From contig CM060068.1 in NCBI GenBank assembly GCA_030533445.1, positions 48,576,453 through 48,640,452 on the forward strand: a DNA stretch of 64,000 bases, read 5' to 3'. A program made the translations under genes and the position numbers. The stretch comes from Cyprinodon diabolis (Eukaryota; Chordata; Actinopteri; Cyprinodontiformes; Cyprinodontidae). A model generated the notes under the pieces. The model was not told the DNA's origin. It worked only from the letters and a program-made list of their open reading frames with translations, and searched no databases. Positions 9,601 to 21,011 of the stretch are shown piece by piece; the stretch's first letter is position 1; each line of letters begins with the position of its first letter.

Positions 9601-12600
9601 GCTGTCTGATCTACTTTCTATAGTTCTAGTGAGGACGCAGGCAGCAGCATCTGGAGCAGCTGTCTGATCTACTTTCTATAGTTCTAGTGAGGACGCAGGC
9701 GGCAGCGTCTGGATCAGCTGTCTGATCTACTTTCTATAGTTCTAGTGAGGACGCAGGCGGCAGCGTCCGGATCAGCTGTCTGATCTACTTTCTATAGTTC
9801 TAGTGAGGACGCAGGCCGCAGCGTCCGGATCAGCTGTCTGATCTACTTTCTATAGTTCTAGTGAGGACGCAGGCAGCGGCGTCCGGATCAGCTGTCTGAT
9901 CTACTTTCTATAGTTCTAGTGAGGACGCAGGCAGCGGCGTCTGGATCAGCTGTCTGATCTAGTTTCTATAGTTCTAGTGAGGACGCTGGCAGCAGCGTCT
10001 GGAGCAGCTGTCTGATCTAGTTTCTATAGTTCTAGTGAGGACGCAGGCAGCAGCGTCTGGAGCAGCTGTCTGATCTAGTTTCTATAGTTCTAGTGAGGAC
10101 GCAGGCAGCAGCGTCTGGATCAGCTGTCTGATCTGGTTTCTATAGTTCTAGTGAGGACGCAGGCAGCAGCGTCTGGATCAGCTGTCTGATCTACTTTCTA
10201 TAGTTCTAGTGAGGATGCAGGCAGCAGCGTCTGGATCAGCTGTCTGATCTGGTTTCTATAGTTCTAGTGAGGACGCAGGCAGCAGCGTCTGGATCAGCTG
10301 TCTGATCTACTTTCTATAGTTCTAGTGAGGACGCAGGCAGCAGCGTCTGGATCAGCTGTCTGATCTAGTTTCTATAGTTCTAGTGAGGACGCAGGCAGCA
10401 GCGTCTGGATCAGCTGTCTGATCTAGTTTCTATAGTTCTAGTGAGGACGCAGGCAGCAGCATCTGGATGAGCTGTCTGATCTACTTTCTATAGTTCTAGT
10501 GAGGACGCAGGCAGCAGTGTCTGGAGCAGCTGTCTTATCTACTTTCTATAGTTCTAGTGAGGACGCAGGCAGCAGCTTCTGGAGCAGCTGTTTGATCTAG
10601 TTTCTATAGTTTTAGTGAGGACGCAGGCGGCAGCGTCTGGATCAGCTGTCTGATCTACTTTCTATAGTTCTAGTGAGGACGCAGGCAGCAGCGTCTGGAT
10701 CAGCTGTCTGATCTAGTTTCTATAGTTCTAGTGAGGACGCAGGCAGCAGCATCTGGATGAGCTGTCTGATCTACTTTCTATAGTTCTAGTGAGGACGCAG
10801 GCAGCAGCGTCTGGAGCAGCTGTCTTATCTACTTTCTATAGTTCTAGTGAGGACGCAGGCAGCAGCTTCTGGAGCAGCTGTTTGATCTAGTTTCTATAGT
10901 TTTAGTGAGGACGCAGGCGGCAGCGTCTGGATCAGCTGTCTGATCTACTTTCTATAGTTCTAGTGAGGACGCAGGCGGCAGCGTCCGGATCAGCTGTCTG
11001 ATCTAGTTTCTATAGTTCTAGTGAGGACGCAGGCAGCAGCGTCTGGATCAGCTGTCTGATCTAGTTTCTATAGTTCTAGTGAGGACGCTGGCAGCAGCGT
11101 CTGGAGCAGCTGTCTGATCTAGTTTCTATAGTTCTAGTGAGGACGCAGGCAGCAGCGTCTGGATCAGCTGTCTGATCTAGTTTCTATAGTTCTAGTGAGG
11201 ACGCAGGCAGCAGCATCTGGATGAGCTGTCTGATCTACTTTCTATAGTTCTAGTGAGGACGCAGGCAGCGGCGTCTGGATCAGATGTCTGATCTACTTCC
11301 TATAGTTCTAGTGAGGACGCAGGCAGCAGCGTCTGGATCAGCTGTCTGATCTACTTTCTATAGTTCTAGTGAGGACGCAGGCGGCAGCGTCTGGAGCAGC
11401 TGTCTGATCTACTTTCTATAGTTCTAGTGAGGACGCAGGCGGCAGCGTCTGGAGCAGCTGTCTGATCTACTTTCTATAGTTCTAGTGAGGACGCAGGCGG
11501 CAGCGTCTGGATCAGCTGTCTGATCTACTTTCTATAGTTCTAGTGAGGACGCAGGCGGCAGCATCCGGATCAGCTGTCTGATCTACTTTCTATAGTTCTA
11601 GTGAGGACGCAGGCGGCAGCGTCTGGAGCAGCTGTCTGATCTACTTTCTATAGTTCTAGTGAGGACGCAGGCAGCAGCGTCTGGATCAGCTGTCTGATCT
11701 ACTTTCTATAGTTCTAGTGAGGACGCAGGCGGCAGCATCCGGATCAGCTGTCTGATCTACTTTCTATAGTTCTAGTGAGGACGCAGGCGGCAGCGTCTGG
11801 AGCAGCTGTCTGATCTACTTTCTATAGTTCTAGTGAGGACGCAGGCGGCAGCGTCTGGATCAGCTGTCTGATCTACTTTCTATAGTTCTAGTGAGGACGC
11901 AGGCGGCAGCGTCCGGATCAGCTGTCTGATCTACTTTCTATAGTTCTAGTGAGGACGCAGGCAGCAGCATCTGGAGCAGCTGTCTGATCTACTTTCTATA
12001 GTTCTAGTGAGGACGCAGGCGGCAGCGTCTGGATCAGCTGTCTGATCTACTTTCTATAGTTCTAGTGAGGACGCAGGCGGCAGCGTCCGGATCAGCTGTC
12101 TGATCTACTTTCTATAGTTCTAGTGAGGACGCAGGCCGCAGCGTCCGGATCAGCTGTCTGATCTACTTTCTATAGTTCTAGTGAGGACGCAGGCAGCGGC
12201 GTCCGGATCAGCTGTCTGATCTACTTTCTATAGTTCTAGTGAGGACGCAGGCAGCGGCGTCCGGATCAGCTGTCTGATCTAGTTTCTATAGTTCTAGTGA
12301 GGACGCTGGCAGCAGCGTCTGGAGCAGCTGTCTGATCTAGTTTCTATAGTTCTAGTGAGGACGCAGGCAGCAGCGTCTGGAGCAGCTGTCTGATCTAGTT
12401 TCTATAGTTCTAGTGAGGACGCAGGCAGCAGTGTCTGGATCAGCTGTCTGATCTAGTTTCTATAGTTCTAGTGAGGACGCAGGCAGCAGCGTCTGGATCA
12501 GCTGTCTGATCTAGTTTCTATAGTTCTAGTGAGGACGCAGGCAGCAGCGTCTGGATCAGCTGTCTGATCTAGTTTCTATAGTTCTAGTGAGGACGCTGGC

Positions 12601-15600
12601 AGCAGCGTCTGGAGCAGCTGTCTGATCTAGTTTCTATAGTTCTAGTGAGGACGCTGGCAGCGGCGTCTGGAGCAGCTGTCTGATCTAGTTTCTATAGTTC
12701 TAGTGAGGACGCAGGCAGCGGCGTCTGGAGCAGCTGTCTGATCTAGTTTCTATAGTTCTAGTGAGGACGCAGGCAGCGGCGTCTGGATCAGCTGTCTGAT
12801 CTACTTTCTATAGTTCTAGTGAGGACGCAGGCAGCGGCGTCTGGATCAGCTGTCTGATCTACTTTCTATAGTTCTAGTGAGGACGCAGGCAGCGGCGTCC
12901 GGATCAGCTGTCTGATCTACTTTCTATAGTTCTAGTGAGGACGCAGGCAGCGGCGTCTGGATCAGCTGTCTGATCTACTTTCTATAGTTCTAGTGAGGAC
13001 GCAGGCAGCAGCGTCTGGATCAGCTGTCTGATCTACTTTCTATAGTTCTAGTGAGGACGCAGGCAGCAGCGTCTGGAGCAGCTGTCTTATCTACTTTCTA
13101 TAGTTCTAGTGAGGACGCAGGCGGCAGCGTCTGGATCAGCTGTCTGATCTACTTTCTATAGTTCTAGTGAGGACGCAGGCGGCAGCGTCCGGATCAGCTG
13201 TCTGATCTACTTTCTATAGTTCTAGTGAGGACGCAGGCCGCAGCGTCCGGATCAGCTGTCTGATCTACTTTCTATAGTTCTAGTGAGGACGCAGGCAGCG
13301 GCGTCTGGATCAGCTCTCTGATCTACTTTCTATAGTTCTAGTGAGGACGCAGGCAGCAGCGTCTGGATCAGCTGTCTGATCTAGTTTCTATAGTTCTAGT
13401 GAGGACGCAGGCAGCAGCGTCTGGATCAGCTGTCTGATCTGGTTTCTATAGTTCTAATGAGGACGCAGGCAGCAGCGTCTGGATCAGCTGTCTGATCTAC
13501 TTTCTATAGTTCTAGTGAGGATGCAGGCAGCAGCGTCTGGATCAGCTGTCTGATCTGGTTTCTATAGTTCTAGTGAGGACGCAGGCAGCAGCGTCTGGAT
13601 CAGCTGTCTGATCTACTTTCTATAGTTCTAGTGAGGATGCAGGCAGCAGCTTCTGGATCAGCTGTCTGATCTAGTTTCTATAGTTCTATTGAGGACACAG
13701 GCAGCAGCGTCTGGATCAGCTGTCTGATCTGGTTTCTATAGTTCTAGTGAGGACGCAGGCAGCAGCGTCTGGATCAGCTGTCTGATCTACTTTCTATAGT
13801 TCTAGTGAGGACGCAGGCAGCAGCGTCTGGATCAGCTGTCTGATCTAGTTTCTATAGTTCTAGTGAGGACGCAGGCAGCAGCGTCTGGATCAGCTGTCTG
13901 ATCTAGTTTCTATAGTTCTAGTGAGGACGCAGGCAGCAGCATCTGGATGAGCTGTCTGATCTACTTTCTATAGTTCTAGTGAGGACGCAGGCAGCGGCGT
14001 CTGGATCAGATGTCTGATCTACTTCCTATAGTTCTAGTGAGGACGCAGGCAGCAGCGTCTGGATCAGCTGTCTGATCTACTTTCTATAGTTCTAGTGAGG
14101 ACGCAGGCGGCAGCGTCTGGAGCAGCTGTCTGATCTACTTTCTATAGTTCTAGTGAGGACGCAGGCGGCAGCGTCTGGATCAGCTGTCTGATCTACTTTC
14201 TATAGTTCTAGTGAGGACGCAGGCGGCAGCATCCGGATCAGCTGTCTGATCTACTTTCTATAGTTCTAGTGAGGACGCAGGCAGCAGCGTCTGGATCAGC
14301 TGTCTGATCTACTTTCTATAGTTCTAGTGAGGACGCAGGCGGCAGCATCCGGATCAGCTGTCTGATCTACTTTCTATAGTTCTAGTGAGGACGCAGGCGG
14401 CAGCGTCTGGAGCAGCTGTCTGATCTACTTTCTATAGTTCTAGTGAGGACGCAGGCGGCAGCGTCTGGATCAGCTGTCTGATCTACTTTCTATAGTTCTA
14501 GTGAGGACGCAGGCGGCAGCGTCCGGATCAGCTGTCTGATCTACTTTCTATAGTTCTAGTGAGGACGCAGGCAGCAGCATCTGGAGCAGCTGTCTGATCT
14601 ACTTTCTATAGTTCTAGTGAGGACGCAGGCGGCAGCGTCTGGATCAGCTGTCTGATCTACTTTCTATAGTTCTAGTGAGGACGCAGGCGGCAGCGTCCGG
14701 ATCAGCTGTCTGATCTACTTTCTATAGTTCTAGTGAGGACGCAGGCGGCAGCGTCCGGATCAGCTGTCTGATCTACTTTCTATAGTTCTAGTGAGGACGC
14801 AGGCAGCGGCGTCCGGATCAGCTGTCTGATCTACTTTCTATAGTTCTAGTGAGGACACAGGCAGCGGCGTCTGGATCAGCTGTCTGATCTAGTTTCTATA
14901 GTTCTAGTGAGGACGCTGGCAGCAGCGTCTGGAGCAGCTGTCTGATCTAGTTTCTATAGTTCTAGTGAGGACGCAGGCAGCAGCGTCTGGAGCAGCTGTC
15001 TGATCTAGTTTCTATAGTTCTAGTGAGGACGCAGGCAGCAGTGTCTGGATCAGCTGTCTGATCTAGTTTCTATAGTTCTAGTGAGGACGCAGGCAGCAGC
15101 GTCTGGATCAGCTGTCTGATCTAGTTTCTATAGTTCTAGTGAGGACGCAGGCAGCAGCGTCTGGATCAGCTGTCTGATCTAGTTTCTATAGTTCTAGTGA
15201 GGACGCAGGCAGCAGCATCTGGATGAGCTGTCTGATCTACTTTCTATAGTTCTAGTGAGGACGCAGGCAGCGGCGTCTGGATCAGATGTCTGATCTACTT
15301 CCTATAGTTCTAGTGAGGACGCAGGCAGCAGCGTCTGGATCAGCTGTCTGATCTACTTTCTATAGTTCTAGTGAGGACGCAGGCGACAGCGTCTGGAGCA
15401 GCTGTCTGATCTACTTTCTATAGTTCTAGTGAGGACGCAGGCGGCAGCGTCTGGATCAGCTGTCTGATCTACTTTCTATAGTTCTAGTGAGGACGCAGGC
15501 GGCAGCATCCGGATCAGCTGTCTGATCTACTTTCTATAGTTCTAGTGAGGACGCAGGCAGCAGCGTCTGGATCAGCTGTCTGATCTACTTTCTATAGTTC

Positions 15601-18600
15601 TAGTGAGGACGCAGGCGGCAGCATCCGGATCAGCTGTCTGATCTACTTTCTATAGTTCTAGTGAGGACGCAGGCGGCAGCGTCTGGAGCAGCTGTCTGAT
15701 CTACTTTCTATAGTTCTAGTGAGGACGCAGGCGGCAGCGTCTGGATCAGCTGTCTGATCTACTTTCTATAGTTCTAGTGAGGACGCAGGCGGCAGCGTCC
15801 GGATCAGCTGTCTGATCTACTTTCTATAGTTCTAGTGAGGACGCAGGCAGCAGCATCTGGAGCAGCTGTCTGATCTACTTTCTATAGTTCTAGTGAGGAC
15901 GCAGGCGGCAGCGTCTGGATCAGCTGTCTGATCTACTTTCTATAGTTCTAGTGAGGACGCAGGCGGCAGCGTCCGGATCAGCTGTCTGATCTACTTTCTA
16001 TAGTTCTAGTGAGCACGCAGGCCGCAGCGTCCGGATCAGCTGTCTGATCTACTTTCTATAGTTCTAGTGAGGACGCAGGCAGCGGCGTCCGGATCAGCTG
16101 TCTGATCTACTTTCTATAGTTCTAGTGAGGACGCAGGCAGCGGCGTCTGGATCAGCTGTCTGATCTAGTTTCTATAGTTCTAGTGAGGACGCTGGCAGCA
16201 GCGTCTGGAGCAGCTGTCTGATCTAGTTTCTATAGTTCTAGTGAGGACGCAGGCAGCAGCGTCTGGAGCAGCTGTCTGATCTAGTTTCTATAGTTCTAGT
16301 GAGGACGCAGGCAGCAGTGTCTGGATCAGCTGTCTGATCTAGTTTCTATAGTTCTAGTGAGGACGCAGGCAGCAGCGTCTGGATCAGCTGTCTGATCTAG
16401 TTTCTATAGTTCTAGTGAGGACGCAGGCAGCAGCGTCTGGATCAGCTGTCTGATCTAGTTTCTATAGTTCTAGTGAGGACGCTGGCAGCAGCGTCTGGAG
16501 CAGCTGTCTGATCTAGTTTCTATAGTTCTAGTGAGGACGCTGGCAGCGGCGTCTGGAGCAGCTGTCTGATCTAGTTTCTATAGTTCTAGTGAGGACGCAG
16601 GCAGCGGCGTCTGGAGCAGCTGTCTGATCTAGTTTCTATAGTTCTAGTGAGGACGCAGGCAGCGGCGTCTGGATCAGCTGTCTGATCTACTTTCTATAGT
16701 TCTAGTGAGGACGCAGGCAGCGGCGTCTGGATCAGCTGTCTGATCTACTTTCTATAGTTCTAGTGAGGACGCAGGCAGCGGCGTCCGGATCAGCTGTCTG
16801 ATCTACTTTCTATAGTTCTAGTGAGGACGCAGGCAGCGGCGTCCGGATCAGCTGTCTGATCTACTTTCTATAGTTCTAGTGAGGACGCAGGCAGCAGCGT
16901 CTGGATCAGCTGTCTGATCTACTTTCTATAGTTCTAGTGAGGACGCAGGCAGCAGCGTCTGGAGCAGCTGTCTTATCTACTTTCTATAGTTCTAGTGAGG
17001 ACGCAGGCGGCAGCGTCTGGATCAGCTGTCTGATCTACTTTCTATAGTTCTAGTGAGGACGCAGGCGGCAGCGTCCGGATCAGCTGTCTGATCTACTTTC
17101 TATAGTTCTAGTGAGGACGCAGGCCGCAGCGTCCGGATCAGCTGTCTGATCTACTTTCTATAGTTCTAGTTAGGACGCAGGCAGCGGCGTCCGGATCAGC
17201 TGTCTGATCTACTTTCTATAGTTCTAGTGAGGACGCAGGCAGCGGCGTCTGGATCAGCTGTCTGATCTAGTTTCTATAGTTCTAGTGAGGACGCTGGCAG
17301 CAGCGTCTGGAGCAGCTGTCTGATCTAGTTTCTATAGTTCTAGTGAGGACGCAGGCAGCAGCGTCTGGAGCAGCTGTCTGATCTAGTTTCTATAGTTCTA
17401 GTGAGGACGCAGGCAGCAGTGTCTGGATCAGCTGTCTGATCTAGTTTCTATAGTTCTAGTGAGGACGCAGGCAGCAGCGTCTGGATCAGCTGTCTGATCT
17501 AGTTTCTATAGTTCTAGTGAGGACGCAGGCAGCAGCGTCTGGATCAGCTGTCTGATCTAGTTTCTATAGTTCTAGTGAGGACGCTGGCAGCGGCGTCTGG
17601 AGCAGCTGTCTGATCTAGTTTCTATAGTTCTAGTGAGGACGCTGGCAGCGGCGTCTGGAGCAGCTGTCTGATCTAGTTTCTATAGTTCTAGTGAGGACGC
17701 AGGCAGCGGCGTCTGGAGCAGCTGTCTGATCTAGTTTCTATAGTTCTAGTGAGGACGCAGGCAGCGGCGTCTGGATCAGCTGTCTGATCTACTTTCTATA
17801 GTTCTAGTGAGGACGCAGGCAGCGGCGTCTGGATCAGCTGTCTGATCTACTTTCTATAGTTCTAGTGAGGACGCAGGCAGCGGCGTCCGGATCAGCTGTC
17901 TGATCTACTTTCTATAGTTCTAGTGAGGACGCAGGCAGCGGCGTCTGGATCAGCTGTCTGATCTACTTTCTATAGTTCTAGTGAGGACGCAGGCAGCAGC
18001 GTCTGGATCAGCTGTCTGATCTACTTTCTATAGTTCTAGTGAGGACGCAGGCAGCAGCGTCTGGAGCAGCTGTCTTATCTACTTTCTATAGTTCTAGTGA
18101 GGACGCAGGCAGCAGCTTCTGGATCAGCTGTCTGATCTACTTTCTATAGTTCTAGTGAGGACGCAGGCGGCAGCGTCCGGATCAGCTGTCTGATCTACTT
18201 TCTATAGTTCTAGTGAGGACGCTGGCAGCAGCGTCTGGATCTGCTGTCTGATCTACTTTCTATAGTTCTAGTGAGGACGCAGGCGGCAGCGTCCAGATCA
18301 GCTGTCTGATCTACTTTCTATAGTTCTAGTGAGGACGCAGGCGGCAGCGTCTGGAGCAGCTGTCTGATCTACTTTCTATAGTTCTAGTGAGGACGCCGGC
18401 AGCAGCGTCTGGATCAGCTGTCTGATCTACTTTCTATAGTTCTACTGAGGACGCAGGCAGCGGCGTCTGGATCAGCTATCTGATCTACTTTCTATAGTTC
18501 TAGTGAGGACGCAGGCGGCAGCGTCCAGATCAGCTGTCTGATCTACTTTCTATAGTTCTAGTGAGGACGCAGGCGGCAGCGTCTGGAGCAGCTGTCTGAT

Positions 18601-19319
18601 CTACTTTCTATAGTTCTAGTGAGGACGCCGGCAGCAGCGTCTGGATCAGCTGTCTGATCTACTTTCTATAGTTCTACTGAGGACGCAGGCAGCAGCGTCT
18701 GGATCAGCTGTCTGATCTACTTTCTATAGTTCTACTGAGGACGCAGGCGGCAGCGTCTGGAGCAGCTGTCTGATCTACTTTCTATAGTTCTAGTGAGGAC
18801 GCCGGCAGCAGCGTCTGGATCAGCTGTCTGATCTACTTTCTATAGTTCTACTGAGGACGCAGGCAGCGGCGTCTGAATCAGCTGTCTGATCTACTTTCTA
18901 TAGTTCTAGTGAGGATGCAGGCAGCAGTGTCTGGAGCAGCTGTCTTATCTACTTTCTATAGTTCTAGTGAGGACGCAGGCAGCAGCTTCTGGAGCAGCTG
19001 TTTGATCTAGTTTCTATAGTTCTAGTGAGGACGCAGGCAGCAGCGTCTGGATCAGCTGTCTGATCTACTTTCTATAGTTCTAGTGAGGACGCTGGCAGCA
19101 GCGTCTGGAGCAGCTGTTTGATCTAGTTTCTATAGTTCTAGTGAGGACGCTGGCAGCAGCGTCTGGAGCAGCTGTCTGATCTAGTTTCTATAGTTCTAGT
19201 GAGGACGCTGGCAGCAGCGTCTGGAGCAGCTGTCTGATCTACTTTCTATAGTTCTAGTGAGGACGCTGGCAGCAGCGTCTGGAGCAGCTGTCTGATCTAG
19301 TTTCTATAGTTCTAGTGAG
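6595..19319 (+). repeat. 58-bp minisatellite, about 219 units, intronic
   Basis: This is a tandem array with a strict 58-bp period. Each unit carries the invariant core tttctatagttctagtgagg, then acgcaggcagcagcgtctgg, then atcagctgtctgatcta. The length (12,725 bases) divided by 58 gives about 219 units. Variation sits at a few positions: gatctac/ctag/ctgg, ggcagcag/ggcggcag/ggcagcgg, and ggatcag/ggagcag. Variants recur in blocks, which indicates unequal exchange or block amplification. One early unit near 6,860 is shortened. The array fills about 90% of the last intron of the EF-hand gene. Its reverse complement aligns with LINE ORF2 DNA encoding QLIQNAAARVL and the next residues. Confidence 0.97.
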
Positions 19320-19393
19320 TGTGATGGGCGACCCTATGAAGCTTCTCAGAACAAACATCCTGCTGTTTCAGTCGTTTTTCTTGTTTCCTCCAG
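19320..19393 (+). promoter_or_regulatory. Branch/polypyrimidine region and 3' splice site of last intron
   Basis: Between the end of the minisatellite and exon 4 lies gtttcagtcgtttttcttg followed by tttcctccag. This is a good polypyrimidine tract ending in CAG at 19,393. Only 74 bases separate the array from the terminal exon. Confidence 0.7.
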
Positions 19394-19519
19394 TTTGAGC
19401 TGAACCTCAGGCCAGAAGCTGATGGATCTGCTCTGAAGAACATCAAATACTCGGACCTGCTGAAGGACGTCTTCAGCTTCACCAGCATCAGTGATCCTGG
19501 ACCTGCTGCCTCCACCTAA
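19394..19519 (+). CDS. EF-hand-like protein, terminal exon
   Basis: This 126-base exon (41 codons plus TAA) opens in phase 0, matching the phase-0 donor at 5,240. It encodes FELNLRPEADGSALKNIKYS, then DLLKDVFSF and a Ser/Pro-rich end. No domain is visible in this tail, and the hydrophobic helix KYSDLLKDVFSF may be structural. Support comes from frame continuity, the strong acceptor cctccag, an immediate stop, and polyadenylation signals 55 and 116 bases downstream. It is separated from the previous exon by a 14.15-kb intron that is nearly all minisatellite. Confidence 0.78.
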   Translation, partial: FELNLRPEADGSALKNIKYSDLLKDVFSFTSISDPGPAAST

Positions 19520-19573
19520 AGCTGCGCTCTGGGTTCATCCTGCTGAGCTCCACATGATGGGAGAGATGTGAAC

Positions 19574-19640
19574 ATTAAACGTTTGTTGTGTTGTTTGAGA
19601 CTCTATGCTGGAACATCTGTGCTTCAGGGGAGAAAATAAA
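19574..19640 (+). terminator. Polyadenylation signals of the EF-hand gene
   Basis: ATTAAA at 19,574-19,579 is followed by a GT-rich stretch (gtttgttgtgttgtttgag), the expected downstream element. A canonical AATAAA follows at 19,635-19,640. The 3' UTR would be only about 70-140 bases. Confidence 0.7.
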
Positions 19641-21011
19641 AACCACAGATAGAAACCAGATACCTAGATGTTTTTCCTGTTTCTGCGTTCCCAGCGGGGG
19701 AGAATGGGAACAGCTGCAGGAAAGGGAAAGTAGGAGGCTTCAAGGAACTGACAGCGTTCTCTTTAGAAGCACCTTCCTCTGCATCACCTGAAGGTTCCCC
19801 AGCAGCTCCGCCAGGTGAGACGGAGAGCAGAACATTCAGCTGCAGACCTGAAGCCCTCCTGTGATCCCAGCTCCCCTCCTGCTGCTCCTCTGCTCAAACC
19901 TGAACCTCTGGTCTATTTAGGTCTGAGCAGCTTGGCCGTTTCTTCTGAAGAAAAGCTTTGCATAGCATGAAGTCGCCTCCATCGTGCTTCACCATCAGCA
20001 TGATTTAGTTTGGTTTTGTTGGCCTTAAAGTTTAGTTTTGTTCTCTGACCAGATCCTCCTTTTGAAATGTTTGAAGGTGAAATCGGCTGTAAATACTTTA
20101 GGAAGGTTGACAGCAGAGTGTTTCTCTGCGCCTGCAATACGTGGGCTGTTCTTTTTCATTGGCCAGACATTTTCACATTACTAAAGTGATATAATCTATA
20201 TCCCCGGCTCTGCCAGATGCCCTCCTCCCCCTGCGAACACCTTCCAGTCCCGATCCAAACCCTGCGCTGACGTGCCAGGGCAGCTCTGGCTCTGCAGCAC
20301 GGAGGAAAAGTCTACAAATCACAGCAGGTCTGAAGAGGCTGCCACCTCTAAGTGCTTCATAAAGTCTCCCTGAGAAGATGGACGACCAGCTCCCGGGGTG
20401 CCAGACGTGTTTCTTTCTGTGTGTGGGAAATAGATGAGAAGTCACAGGTCGTTCCTGTTTTGAGGGGCTGCCGTAACTGGAGCCAGCTGATCAGAGCCTG
20501 AGCCACACGCCGGCTAATCAACCAGTATGAACCCAGCGCCCAGGAACGGCACATGACATCAGCGGGGTATTATCAGCTGCGCTCAGTCCGCATCAGCTTC
20601 CAACAGTTGGACAGCCATGTGGTCAGTGGTGGTGGGAGCCCCCCCCCCCCTGCAGGCTGGATGGGCGCCATCATCTTTGAAACCTGAGAGCATCATATGA
20701 CAGAGCAGATGTTTTGCTCCATTTTAGATGTGGAGATAATTACAGCTTTAATGAAATGAAATCCATGAAAAACAGCAAAGCATCAAAAAGGATTAAGTTG
20801 AAACCAAAGCAGTAAACTTCACACGTCCAGCTCTAATGCAGAGCTCTGAGCATTAAACCCGACTCAGGATCAGAACCTTCACAGCCAAGGCGAGTTTAAA
20901 CAGCTTCATCATCAGCGTGTTGCATCACGGCGCTGATGCTGCACGCTTCAGTTCATTAGTGAAACATTTCAATGGATCCTCAGAGGAGAAGTGCTAGCAT
21001 GAGTTGATTAT
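19641..21011. other. Intergenic, no gene recognised
   Basis: Open frames in both directions are short and resemble nothing I know. About 19,966-19,997 reads, in antisense, KHDGGDFML, a weak echo of the Tc1 K-GGGSIML block. A run of 11 C lies at about 20,640-20,650. Nothing else is supported. Confidence 0.5.
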
